In this document: positions 45,567-56,253 of the stretch, one piece after another
How the letters are laid out: each line of letters opens with the position of its first letter
Position numbering within the stretch: the stretch's first letter is position 1
Assembly (NCBI GenBank): GCA_947179155.2
Contig: OX359274.1
Location: 43,495,564 to 43,559,563 of the forward strand
DNA length: 64,000 nucleotides
Direction of reading: 5' to 3'
DNA from: Hedera helix
Taxonomy: Eukaryota > Streptophyta > Magnoliopsida > Apiales > Araliaceae
Program-made: the position numbers and the translations under genes
Notes under the pieces: generated by a model
The model's input: only the letters and a program-made list of their open reading frames with translations
What the model was told of the DNA's origin: nothing
Databases searched by the model: none

Positions 45567-45929
45567 CAGTCAAAATATCAATCCATTATTTTAAACTATT
45601 AAATATTCTCAAGTAATTAAAAATCATCTATAAAAAACAAGTCTACAACAAAAAAAATTAATCAACTTCTTTTTCGACCCAACATTCTAATGTAACAAAA
45701 CTTCAATAATATTAGTCCCACTTAAAAAATAAAAATAAAATAAAATAATAGGAAATGACTAAGTTTTATAATGAGAGCGAAATTTATCTTTTAATTAATT
45801 TCAGAATTGGGAGGTTGCACTTCAAGTATTTCAGGCTATAGTTGCCACGGCTAGTTTCGTTGGTTGCACCATTCTATTAGATGATCCACCGCATCATCCA
45901 CCAGGGGCGGAAGCTGGATCAGAATTCAA

Positions 45930-46135
45930 GAATGGCAGATTTTTTTTGAAAAAAAATAAAAAAACTGTGTATATATATTTTTTGTTGAAAAAAAATAAAA
46001 CTCACCACTCGCTGTTGCCAAGGATTGAACTGGAGACCAAAACTGGTGACCACTTCCTTATTAGTTGCAAACCCAAACCACTAAGCTAGTTAGGCAGAGC
46101 CACCTATATTGCCCTTGCTGTAGTTCCGCACTTGT
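45930..46135 (-). mobile_element. tRNA-derived SINE, minus strand
   Basis: On the minus strand a perfect pol III A-box TAGCTTAGTGG (46078-46088) is followed by a near-consensus B-box AGTTCAATCC (46022-46032). Spacing is normal for tRNA-type promoters. An A/T-rich tail lies beyond about 45990. Target duplication not identified. Confidence 0.5.
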
Positions 46136-46524
46136 CATCCACCACTGCAACTAAATGCTAATGGTTGTCTTGTACATGCGTACGTGTTTCATATATATAT
46201 GCATGGTGATGGCTCATGTTTCAAACCCTTTGAATTTATAATTATGTACTTTAATTGTTGGTTTTGTGCTATGTACTATGTATTTATTTCCTTAATTTCT
46301 AATTAGCTACGAGCTATTATATGAGGTCTAAATTGAATTTGATAGATTTAGTCATCGTCCTAGCCTTGCTGAATTTATATATATAAAACCAAAATTATGA
46401 GTTTGTGATATTGTCAAATTTTTAATTAATTTTTTAATTCAATCCAAAAATGGCAAACTTATTTAAGCTAGATCAAATTTATTTGGTGGCTATCCACAGA
46501 TTAAAATTGTCAACTAATTAATCT

Positions 46525-46530
46525 TTTATA

Positions 46531-46580
<50 letters not shown>
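46525..46580. repeat. (TA)n microsatellite
   Basis: A near-pure TA run that abuts the LTR-like relic to its right. Confidence 0.95.
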
Positions 46581-46582
<2 letters not shown>

Positions 46583-47252
46583 TCGCTTCGACCAACGATG
46601 GTGTGAATATGATGCAAGAGGATCTGAGTCCGATGATATCGACGTGTGAGATAATCCATTAATGACACTAAATTATCTGGAGCTAAAGGATTGGTGCAAG
46701 GTTGGCAAGCATTGATAACTTTGGATAAGCTCAGCTCGCTTCGGAGAAGTTGGACATTATCTTCAGGGTTTGATTTCGGAAAATGATCTTTGGATTGTTA
46801 TTATGGCTTCAAGTAGTATTTTGAGACTTGACTTCGGACTTATCAGTCTCCTCAATTTATTTTTCTTGGTTTTCTTTTATTACTTGGGCCTGAGTCCTAT
46901 TTCATAATAATGATTTGCAAATATTTTCTGTTATAGCGTCATAGGGAATATTCACATGGTAAGGTTGTAGGGGCATGCTACATGACATTATTTTACTAGT
47001 AGTGTTAGAGTTTGTTATACAACATCTTTATCAGGATTTGTCATGTGGGTATAGTCTTGCTGCCCAAGAATGTTTTAACTATATAACCCGACTTGTGAGT
47101 TAAAGAAAAAGAGAGCTTTTTGTTTTGATAATATTAAATCTGAGCACTAGAGAATTTCTTTGTGTTTTTTTTTTTGGGTCAATCTCTTGTTTCTTTACTT
47201 ATGAATTTATTTGTTTACCCAGCCTGCAGTATAATCACTCGCATCCAGCATA
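46581..47252 (+). repeat. Diverged LTR-like relic, relative of the insert at 5259-8965
   Basis: The 3' half shares TAACCCGACTTG, then a CAATCTCTTGT-like block and a GCCTGCAGTATAATCACTC ending with the insert at 5259-5695 read on its minus strand. The left end abuts the TA tract. No coding capacity; ends are approximate. Confidence 0.55.
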
Positions 47253-47626
47253 AGAATGCAATGCTTAATTAGATTTTTTGACATTCTTCTTCTTCTTTTA
47301 AACTCTTCTTCTAATTGCAAGTGGTGTCAACCCTCATGTAGCTTGCTCGGTGATTGGGGCATATCCTTCCAACTACTTATTGAAAATTTAAGCGTTTACT
47401 TTAAAAAAAGAAAACAAAACAAAGAAATATTTTTTGGGCATTCTTGTGTGTTTGTGTGTGTATGCATTCTATTAAAAGCAGTTGTGGATTTATCTTCTTA
47501 ATTTTCTGATTAAAGGCTATTTATTTTATTTTGAACAATAAATATATAGCCAGATTGTTAAGATCTCCAAAACTACAGCAGTGCTCACAATGGGAAGCAA
47601 TTATAATATATGTAAATCACAGAAAT

Positions 47627-47845
47627 CATAAAATAAACTCCGGGTATTGGTGCAATAGTTTAAGCTTAGTCCTGGGATGAACCATAAACTCGAACGTCCT
47701 GGGTTTGAGTCCTACTTGCAACAACAGTTCTACCTTCTCATAAGAACAGGTAACGGGGCCACGGAGGGCTGGGGAGATTAGTCCGACTGAGGTTAGAAAA
47801 CTCCACATTATCAAAACAAAAATAAATAAAAAACCATAAAATAAA
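47627..47845 (+). mobile_element. tRNA-derived SINE with 11-bp target duplication
   Basis: The body 47638-47834 is flanked by perfect CATAAAATAAA (47627-47637 and 47835-47845). A-box TGGTGCAATAG at 47648-47658 fits the pol III consensus exactly. B-box GGTTTGAGTCC at 47702-47712 has one change. The 3' end is an A-rich tail (AAAACAAAAATAAATAAAAAA). The minus-strand ORF across it is not a gene. Confidence 0.88.
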
Positions 47846-47996
47846 ATGATGATAAAGTATCGTCTTATTTTAAGAAAAACAAAAAGGCTTAATATAAAAT
47901 AAACAATGGAAAACCAAGTCTTACAGAGAAGAAGATTGATTCCAAACACAATCAAACTTAAGTACGTGAAATCGAAATTAATAAAATCTTATTCCT

Positions 47997-48786
47997 TTAT
48001 TTAATTTCCTCCTCTTCTCCTTCTTTCTCCTCTAATTCTTCCGCCGACTCTTTCTCTGATTCTTCCCCTTCTCCCTCAAAGTAAGTATCCTACAAAAAAA
48101 AGAGTGAAGTGGTGATCGGGATATTGAGATATTTTCAAGCTTAAAATTGAGATGACTTATTAAAAATTATTAAATAATAAAATTTATAATGAGTAATATT
48201 TTTTAGATAATTTACAATATTCATAATTGTATTGGCATTAGATGTAGTAACTTTAAAAGGTACTCTATATTTTATTTTATTTTGATAGTCAAAGGTACTC
48301 TATATAGACTGTACGTACCTGATTTTTGCCATCTCTAACGCGCTGGAGTAAAGCATAGTTGTCCAAGAAATTTTGGGGGCTATTGTGATCGTGATCCCAG
48401 TTAAAAGTGGTATAACAATCAAGACAAATATCAAAGGAAGGGGAGCCCATATCAAAGCATTCTACACAAGAGAAATATACATCTAGCATGAAGGTTTTGC
48501 AAGAGTCACACCATGGCCTCCCACTCTCGAATATGTAGAACACTGTCAAGGCCTCCCAAAAATTCAAACTCCCATTCTCATCCTCGTCTAAGGAATGGAA
48601 GAAGCTCTCGTTAGCAACCACGCCTTCATTGTCCCCTTCCTCCCTCAGAAAATTGATGAATTCGTCCAAGCTAATTTCCCCATCTCCGTCTTTATCAATT
48701 TCATTGAACAGATTGTGTACCATCTTCCTCGTTTCTTCTGACCCCCCATTGTAACGAGCCCTAGCAAGCTTTTGTAGTTTATCCAT
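47997..48786 (-). CDS. EF-hand and zinc-binding small protein, two exons
   Basis: Exons 48786-48319 and 48089-47997 join with a strong CAG/GTACGT donor and TTTTTTGTAG acceptor to give 186 residues. Two EF-hand loops are visible: DKDGDGEISLDE (residues 31-42, all calcium ligands present) and DEDENGSLNFWE (67-78, good). A cysteine-rich module follows at 93-134: CDSC, CVEC, CLDC pairs and a DHDH, resembling a ZZ/C1-like zinc finger. Exon 2 adds a very acidic, Glu-rich tail of about 30 residues. There is no signal peptide, so it is likely cytosolic or nuclear. It probably senses calcium and binds a partner through the zinc module; the partner is unknown. The ATG at 48786 is the first in frame before the EF-hands. 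Confidence 0.85.
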
Positions 48787-48849
48787 ATAGTACTAATTAA
48801 TGAAGCTAGTTTTGTATTAGCAATGACCGCACCTTTAGATTGCAAAGGA

Positions 48850-49147
48850 GCCTGTATATAGAATTAGGACCTGCAATTTTTGACAAGACACAGTAATCCG
48901 ATACGAACATAAAATAAAATAAAATGGTTAAAATTGAGTATAAACAATTTCTGTGTCAAGTCAACTTTTTTTGGGCAAATTAGTTTCGTATCTTCTGACG
49001 TTATTTATATACCAAGTCAATGTAGAAGACGGTAGGTAGTATACGAACTGGTAATGAACTGAAGATAATGATAATGTATATGATTATTTAACTATAAGGA
49101 TATATGCAATGATATGAGTAAATTTGTAAATTAAACAAACATACCAT

Positions 49148-49151
<4 letters not shown>
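48850..49151. other. Upstream region of the EF-hand gene
   Basis: AT-rich. A TATA-like TCTATATACAGG (minus strand) lies near 48852-48863. No other feature is supported. Confidence 0.35.
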
Positions 49152-49193
<42 letters not shown>

Positions 49194-49431
49194 CTTGGTT
49201 CAATGGCATACCCTCTTAAAAGGGTATACCAAACTCACCCCCTTTAGCGACGGACCAATCCGTCGCCATAGGTTCGTCCGTCGCTAAATGTTTTAGCAAC
49301 GGACAACATTTAGCGACGGACAAACTTATAGTGACGGACCAAATCGTCGCTGGGTCTGTCACTAAAGAAGATAAACTTAGTATGCCCTTTAAGAGGGTAT
49401 GTCATTAAACCTTACTCTATATATATATATT
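49152..49431. mobile_element. MITE inserted between (TA)n tracts, GCGACGGA motifs
   Basis: The core 49192-49417 has terminal inverted repeats: TGGCATACCCTCTTAAAAGG at the left, and at the right CCTTTAAGAGGGTATGTCA. Internal GCGACGGA-type words occur about six times in both orientations. It is bounded by (TA)n at 49152-49191 on the left and by CTATATATATATAT from 49418 on the right. Confidence 0.75.
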
Positions 49432-49744
49432 GATCTGTTGAATGGGTTTGGCGTTTACCATACAAATTTTCATTAATTAATTATGATTCTACGTACTTGC
49501 TCTGAAGTAGGAATGCAACAAGAAGGAAAGTTCCATTTGTTTAGAAAAATTATGTTGTTAGCTTCTTAATTTGTTATTTCCATTGGAAAATAGTAGTATT
49601 AAAAAAATTCTGGAGGTAAGACAGAAATTAAGAAAACGATGACATTGCCTTTTAAAAAAAAAAACAAATTGGAGATAAAATATCCATACTTGGGGATACA
49701 AATTTAATCCATCCAAAAGACACTTCTGTCAGTTACCAAAATAA

Positions 49745-50032
49745 TACTCCATCCGTCCTCCGATAAAAGTCCTTATTACTATTTTAGGTAATTTCAAGTT
49801 AAATGTCTATTTTTCTTAAATAATTTATTTTTTTATAATAATTTGCTTGTAATATCCTTAGTATTAATTATAATATTTTTATTCTTTGTGCATATTTATG
49901 GAGGATCACTAGTCATATGCAAAAAATTATACAATTAAATAAGAATTTAAATATGGATAATTTTGTTATTTTATTCTCTTTCTTAATATACGCAAAAAGT
50001 CAACTAAGACTTTTATCCTAGGATGGAAGGAG
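49745..50032. mobile_element. Stowaway-type MITE
   Basis: The left end TA/CTCCATCCGTCCTCCGATAA and right end (reverse of CTCCTTCCATCCTAGGATAA) form the terminal repeats typical of Stowaway MITEs mobilised by Tc1/mariner enzymes. The left TA target copy is at 49745-49746. The right one was displaced by the next element and survives as the TA at 50758-50759. Confidence 0.75.
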
Positions 50033-50760
50033 CATGGTTTTCAAACCTGGACCGGACTGCCGGTCCAACCGAAAAAAATCAGAATCGGTCGGCTTTCCGG
50101 TTCGATTCAAGCCAAAAAATTAGTTTTGGTCAAAACTCGGTGATCCGACTGTCAGATCGATCTACCTAGTGACCCGGTCAATGGTTTTACCGGTTCCCTA
50201 CATCTTTTTTTTATATATTTTAAATTTAAGTATTTGAACTTGATTGAATGTATTCTTGATTGAGTTTTGAATTATGATCATGATTTAATATCTTTTTTTT
50301 CATATAGATTTAATATTTATTTGAATTGTATAAAGTAAATATTGTACAAATAGATTTATTTATTTTTACCGAATTTGATTGAATATATTCTAGAGATGTT
50401 TATGTTCATTTATGTTTGATTTTATCACTTTTGAGTTTTGAATTTTGAGTTATGATCATGATTTAATATTTTTTATATATATAAATTTAGTATTTATTTG
50501 AATTGTATAAAGTAAATATTGTACAAATAGGTTTTTTTTTTTTTTTTTGTAGATAAATTGAATAATTTTACATATTTACCAAATATTATATTTAATATAT
50601 AATAATAATTAATATATTTAATTATTTATTATTTATTACATATTAATGTCGTCACCGATTCAATAACGGTCGGACTACTGGTTGGACTAGTAACCTATTC
50701 ACCAGGTATCTTTTCTAGTTCGATAATCGGTTCGAATTTGAAAACACTGAGAAGGAGTAT
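50026..50760. mobile_element. MULE-type MITE with 10-bp target duplication, inserted in the Stowaway end
   Basis: The body 50036-50750 starts GGTTTTCAAACCTGGACCGG and ends, inverted, GTGTTTTCAAATTCGAACCG. The flanks are GAAGGAGCAT (50026-50035) and GAAGGAGTAT (50751-50760), a 10-bp duplication with one difference. That size suggests Mutator-type transposition. Inside, an AT-rich block is repeated in tandem (AATTGTATAAAGTAAATATT at about 50315 and 50498). No transposase. Confidence 0.7.
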
Positions 50761-50929
50761 GTAATAGGTTTTCATGCCAAGTTGTGAGCCTTAACAATCT
50801 TCTGTTAGTAGGGATGGAAGTTTTAACTACAAAATTCAACAATCAAGTTTAAATTAATTAAGCTCATGCAATTATGATAAAGTTTCTCATATTCATTACA
50901 AAACATAAACATAATTAATTACTTCCTCT

Positions 50930-51206
50930 GTCTCTTATTATTTATTTTTTTAGAAGTGGACACATATATTAAAAATAATAATTAATACTATATTTTTTAG
51001 TTAAAAATAACTTTAAATGTTAATATTGTCATTACATTAGAATAAGAGGGTGATACTTATTAAATAGAAAGTAGTGAGAAAATCAAAGTTATATTTAATA
51101 CTTAGGGTAATATTGGACACTAAGCTATTAATGTTTACTAGAAATTTACATATTAAAGACAAAAATACTTCTCTAAAACGATATTTAAAAAGGGGCGGAG
51201 GGAGTA
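50930..51206. mobile_element. Second Stowaway-type MITE
   Basis: The body 50932-51204 begins CTTCCTCTGTCTCTTATT and ends GGGGCGGAGGGAG. It is flanked by TA on both sides (50930-50931, 51205-51206). Confidence 0.65.
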
Positions 51207-51224
51207 AAGGAATAATGCTTGCTG

Positions 51225-51494
51225 CTAAGCCTGATTCGGTAAACTAAAATGAAAATAAACCAAAGTCAGAACTTTAATTACACGCGAATTATTCAAGTTA
51301 ATATTACTAAAAGGCCATTTCTTTTTTCTATTGAACAATAAATACATAACAAAACAAAAAAAAAAACGCCGCAAGTGCACTCTCTCTTCTGCTTTTGGTC
51401 CATTTAAATAGAAGTGGGCCAGAAGGCCCAATAGTCCAACAACTATAACTCCAGAAATAACAAGAAATTGATACACTAGTTCACTTTTCGCCAT
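51225..51494 (-). CDS. Unrecognised small membrane-protein ORF
   Basis: From an in-frame ATG at 51494 the ORF begins MAKSELVYQFLVISG and runs into one clear hydrophobic helix (VISGVIVVGLLGLLAHFYL), then a charged patch. I do not recognise a family. The second half (after about residue 40) is Lys/Phe-rich and looks like read-through into AT-rich DNA, so a real gene could end at an intron near the HLRRF region. It may also be chance. No TATA or partner exon was identified. Confidence 0.25.
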   Translation of the reverse strand: MAKSELVYQFLVISGVIVVGLLGLLAHFYLNGPKAEERVHLRRFFFCFVMYLLFNRKKKWPFSNINLNNSRVIKVLTLVYFHFSLPNQA

Positions 51495-51539
51495 CCTGGC
51501 CCAAGTGCACATTTCTTTACATGTTGCTTATAATTCAAT

Positions 51540-52152
51540 TTTACTAGAGACGTCATAAATAAAGAGTCCAGTTTTCCTCCTCCTCAGCGTCAATGATCGA
51601 CGAAATCGCCATAATTTAATCAGGATTGTGAGTTTTACAAGCCTCTTCTATTATTTTTGATCGTCAGATGTTGGTGTGTGATTTTGGAACGGTGAAATTT
51701 TCAAATGTTTTGTATGGAAAAAATAGAGTCGCTCATGAGTTTGCCGAGTTAGCTCGGGTTTTTAATTTTCATATTCCAATATTTTGGTTAGAAGATGCTC
51801 ATTTAAGCATTCTTCCTTTAGCTGTTTCTGATATTTTGGAGTAACAAAATCTTTGGGTCTTTGAACTCTAAAAGAAAACTTGTGTGATAGGGCACTATTG
51901 ATTAGTTGATTTACGAGTAATCAAGAAATCAACTAATCAAGGAGGGGGAAATATTCTATTCCAAACATCATCTCGTAGAAATTAGTACAAGAAATAAAAT
52001 CAAATTTAAGGATTTCATTTGTATCTTGAACATTAACTTATACTAGTATTTTAAAGACTATATAATGACGATCACACTCACAATCTTAATGGCTTCAAAT
52101 AATTTATGTGGAACAATTTGTTATTTACAGAACATTGATTCCAGTGGAGAGC
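51540..52152. other. Intergenic between small ORF and glucanase gene
   Basis: No coding exon supported. It contains the 3' flank of the glucanase gene. Confidence 0.4.
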
Positions 52153-53764
52153 TTAAATTACACTAACAACAATCAAACCCAACAAAAATTTAAAGGCAAG
52201 TGCCAAATGTTGCATCCTTCCAGTTCCAGCTGAAGACGTAGAGGTTCTATTTCGAGCCTGCCCATGCTTTCCTAAGTCAATCATAATCTCAAACCGGCAA
52301 GAATTATCAGATGGATCCTTAGATGAAACAGTTGACAACCCATTAAAATTACACGATCCTCTTTGTTGATTCATGGTCTGATAATACATGTTAAACGCAT
52401 ACGAAGCATTGTTTTTAGCATCCAAGGCACCACAAGATGATCCATAGCCAAGGCTAGTACAATCTGCATTTGTGCAAGCATAATTAACACTTTCCACCAA
52501 ATTGGGGTCCGAAAGGCTAGCTTCTGGTGCCATTATGCACCATTTCCTGGCCAAATATCGGACCCCTTTGGCCGGGACTAATGCTCGGTTACTACCAATG
52601 TTAAGTTGGTACTTAATTGTTCCGTCATAATTAAAAATTCCCCAATGCCGCTCAAAATTTCCAGGATCAACGCTCTTAGCATCTTCGTCGATAAGTCCGA
52701 ACAAATAAATATCAGGCGGGGTACTTGGGCGTTTTGGGGTACCTTGTCCTCGGCTAATGCGGTTGATTAGTCCTTGATTAAACCTCCGCGCATAATTTTT
52801 GTTCGCGTTGCTGTCACCATCGGTAGGCCATCCGACTTCTCCTATAATGATTGGCAATGATGAAAAGCCATTCTTTTCGAGTGCCCAAACGAGGGTGTCA
52901 AAATTGGCTTCAAAAACATTAGAGTAAGAAATGGAGCCATCGACAACGGGGGCAGCATTTCCGGAGAAAAAGGCAAAGTCAACCGGGAAATGGGGATCGT
53001 CGTATAGGCTCAAGAATGGGTATATGTTGATGGTAATGGGAGAACCACTATCACTAAGGAATTTGATGATGGATATCATGAGATCATGGATATCGGACCG
53101 GAAATTACCGTCCGACGGTACTCCGGTGTCGCTTTGGTACACGTCGGCATTTAGGGGCACGGTGACCTTCACTTGTCGGCCTAATCCGGCTTTGATTAGG
53201 GCAGCTTGAACATTTTTCAATGCTGGAAATGTTGTTCGTAGAAAAGTATCTTTGTATGTTTTTAGGAATGGTTCATTCCCCACCGCAACATGCCTAATAA
53301 ATTCACATATGAAAAAATAAAATCGTACTTAGTACACAAAACTCCAGTCTAAACATAAAACAGTTTATAAAAAAAAAAAAAAAAAAGCACAATGTTACTA
53401 ACTTTATGTCAACCCCATATCTAGATATAAAGGCAGAGACATTTTGGGACACCCAATCCTCGGCAGCACGAACACTACTAGCAAGAGGGGCTAAGAAATT
53501 ATTAGGAATTCCTAGCATAACCTCAATACCAGAATTTCCAAGAGCCCTTAACACCCAAGGCTCGGCTTCGAAAAGCTTCACTTTGTTGAATCCATTTTGC
53601 TTCATCAATTTCACCACAATATCAGGAGGGAGTGGATGCGTTGCGCGTGTTCCCCAGTTGACTCCGAGGCCATGGACAACTACTAGACCTTCATGATCAT
53701 GACCAACTGCCAAGAATATGATCAAGAAGAACAAAAAACCAAACAAAGAGCGGAAATCATCCAT
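52153..53764 (-). CDS. GH17 glucan endo-1,3-beta-glucosidase with X8 (CBM43) domain and GPI signal
   Basis: Exons 53764-53403 and 53293-52153 (AA/GTTAGT donor, TTATTAG acceptor) give 500 residues. The enzyme cleaves beta-1,3-glucan (callose) at the cell surface. Order: signal peptide to about residue 30; GH17 domain about 32-350, with the acid/base Glu in VAVGNEPF (about E128, at the exon junction) and the nucleophile Glu in IIIGEVGWPTDGD (about E273); X8/CBM43 module about 370-455 starting ARKWCIMAPEA, with the cysteines of the NYACTNADCTSLGYGSSC type; Ser/Thr-rich linker; hydrophobic C-terminus (HLALAFKFLLGLIVVSVI) fitting a GPI-anchor signal. The architecture matches the plasma-membrane/plasmodesmal glucanases of plants. 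No lesion was seen. Confidence 0.95.
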
Positions 53765-53828
53765 GATTTTCCTTAGCTAAATGAGTACTCTCAGTTTTTT
53801 TTTTTCCCTCAATTTTTTCACTTGTGAA

Positions 53829-53836
53829 TATTTATA
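53829..53836 (-). promoter_or_regulatory. TATA box of the glucanase gene
   Basis: On the minus strand TATAAATA lies about 65 bp upstream of the ATG at 53764, a typical distance. Confidence 0.55.
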
Positions 53837-54399
53837 AAGCATGCACTTTTGAATAGAAATTGAGGTAGCCTAGACATTGTCCTTTCATGTTAAGAAATGG
53901 AGGAATTGAATTAGACCAAATATTCAACAAGGAACTGGATTCCAAAAGGTAATATATCCAATACACTACTTGCACTGCTACATGTACCATTTATATTTAT
54001 TTAAATAAGAGAAGAAGAAGAATAAAGGAATAGAGTGAACTTGTTGAGGACTAATTGGTGGTATCCTGTTTCAATTGAAAACCCCTGCAAAAGGAATATT
54101 TTACCTTTTCCAGCTTGGATCTTTCTCTATTGGTACTCCAAAAAGATGCGAGGAAAAGTTTCTTTCTTACAAAAAGATGACTTGTTATGATAATCTTTTT
54201 CATTAACTAATGAAAGAGCTAGCGTTACCAGGATTCAACTCATTCCTTTGATCAGAGTAAGGATTATCTCCAGCTTCATTTATTAGCTTATTTAATTGAG
54301 GCAAAAGAACAAGATCTAACATATCACATATGTGTTGGCTTAATATATATTGTTGGGGGTCTCTTTTTAATAGTTTAAGTTTTTAGATAAGTTGGTTAC

Positions 54400-55020
54400 T
54401 TAATGTTGGGGGAGAAATGGGGGAACTCGTGCGTCGTGTGCACATGCACAATGCATTAACACACATGTTTAGAAATCAACTTGACCCAAAAGATTAAGTC
54501 ATTAGGTCTTGAACCCATTCATATATATTAATCCTTCACTCTTTCATTATTTATCCAATGTGAGACTCTAACTTACTTGTGATATCCTAACAATCTCACA
54601 TTCACATGTGAGTTCATCACATCAAGAGCTCCCCTTCACTTAAACATCTTGGATTACCAATTCTCGAATAATCAATCTCAACATCATCGCGTGTCTTTTG
54701 AAGAGACTTTCCATAATTAATTTTTGAACCACTACAAACAAATGAGTTCATCACATCACGAACTCTCCTTCACTTGAACACCTTGGATCACCAATTTTCG
54801 GATAATCAAACTCAACATCGTGTTGGGGGAAGAATGGAGATCTTGCGCATCGCGTGCACGTACAAAAGGTATTAACACACATGTATTGGAACCTAACTTG
54901 ATCCAAAAACTTAAGTTATTAGATCTCTGATTTATTCATGTATATTAATATTTTACTCTTTCATTATTTATCCGATATAAAAATTCAACTCACTTATAAT
55001 ATCCTACCATAGTTAACATG
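54400..55020. repeat. Pair of diverged direct repeats, possible LTR relics
   Basis: About 54402-54600 (TGTTGGGGGAGAAATGGGGG.., GTGCACATG, ATTAACACACATGT) recurs at about 54822-55015 (TGTTGGGGGAAGAATGG..). Between them a shorter repeat occurs twice (GAGTTCATCACATCA.GA..CTC near 54610 and 54741). The layout could be two small LTRs around a short interior. No coding sequence. Confidence 0.5.
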
Positions 55021-56253
55021 GTATAAGAGTCTGGTTATACAAGGTCTCGGGATGAGTTAATTACTTAACATAATATTATAGTCTAACTGTGTAAAGTCTT
55101 GAGTTCAAATCTTTCGGGTTACCTATTGCCTTTTATGTGAGCGTGTATGTTGTTGTACAAAGTCTTGCCTCCCGATACGTTGCCCTTAATATTTGACTTA
55201 ATAGATATTATTGGTGGCTCTTTTTAAAACAATATGTCTCATGGAAAAAATGGGGATTAAAATTAAAAAGTATATTAAACACCCTCCCTCCATAAAAGAG
55301 TTTTGGTCGCTTTAAAATTTTCATTAAAAATGATACTTGGAGTAATGAAACAAAAGAGACAAGATTTCCTTTACCTTAATTTTTGTTATCACTCTAATTT
55401 ATATCACCTTTAAAAGATTTCTCTAAGATGAATAATAAGTGAATTCAACGCTCTTACATGACAGAGAACATCGTACAAAAATTAATTTTACTTGCAAGAA
55501 ATATTTCTTCTTTAGTTTTTGGTGCAAAGTTGTAATTCAGTTTCATAAATGAATTATAGGTGCTTTTTATTTGTAATATTTTATAAAAAAAATTTGTGAA
55601 ATATAGAGAACATTGTGAAAGAGATAGCCAAGTTCTAATTTGACTAAACAAAGAAAATAAAAGTAAAAGAGGAGAGAAATAAAAACAAAAGGCACGAAGG
55701 AGAAATGAGAATGGAAAGAAACAAAGAAAAGAAAAAAGAAAAAAGAAATACAAAATGCCAACCAAGTCTCTCATGACTGAATGGTTATTTTGGTTTAATG
55801 ATAAAGTAATTATTAAGGTTTGAAGTGCATAAAATCTAAGGTCTTGAGATTCAAACTTGACGAAACTAATCTCCTTAAATTCTCTTAAACCAGTAACAAC
55901 AAAAAAAATATAGAAAAAGCGAGAACATATAAAAGAAGCCAAAAAACCCAAATGCTGGCCTTTCCGTCCATTAAATGTTGGCCTTTCCGCATTAATTTGA
56001 ACGAGAAGAAATTGAAAAATAGACATGAATGAAACTTCTCCTCGCATCTCTTTTCGTCCTCCCACTGTCCTTTCGGTTTTAGATCTCTCTCCCTCTCCCT
56101 CTCCCTCTCCCTCTCCAAACACCGTATCCACTAGTAATGTGCAGTGCCAAGTCTCCAAACCACTTTGATTTCCCACTTCCAATTTTCAAGGCCTGCCCCT
56201 TAAATTAAAAAATCAGTGTCAGATTCTGTATCATATAGCATACAATATACCAA
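55021..56253. other. Intergenic with simple repeats
   Basis: Contains A/G-rich low-complexity DNA at 55640-55750 and a CCCTCT microsatellite at 56083-56117. A possible degenerate SINE lies at 55790-55890. A partial Stowaway-like end (CACCCTCCCTCCATAAAAGAG) lies near 55280. The long minus-strand ORFs here have low-complexity composition and no family resemblance. Confidence 0.45.

Noticed and set aside
45810..45910. Possible plus-strand exon (VFQAIVATASFVGCTILLDD)
   Set aside because: There is a short open stretch with no recognised family or flanking exons, next to SINE sequence.
52931..53209. Plus-strand ORF opposite the glucanase exon
   Set aside because: It is a shadow of the GH17 coding sequence, which has clear catalytic motifs on the other strand.
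55454..56182. 242-codon minus-strand ORF
   Set aside because: The sequence is Glu/Gly and Phe/Leu low complexity from CCCTCT and A/G-rich repeats, with no family resemblance.
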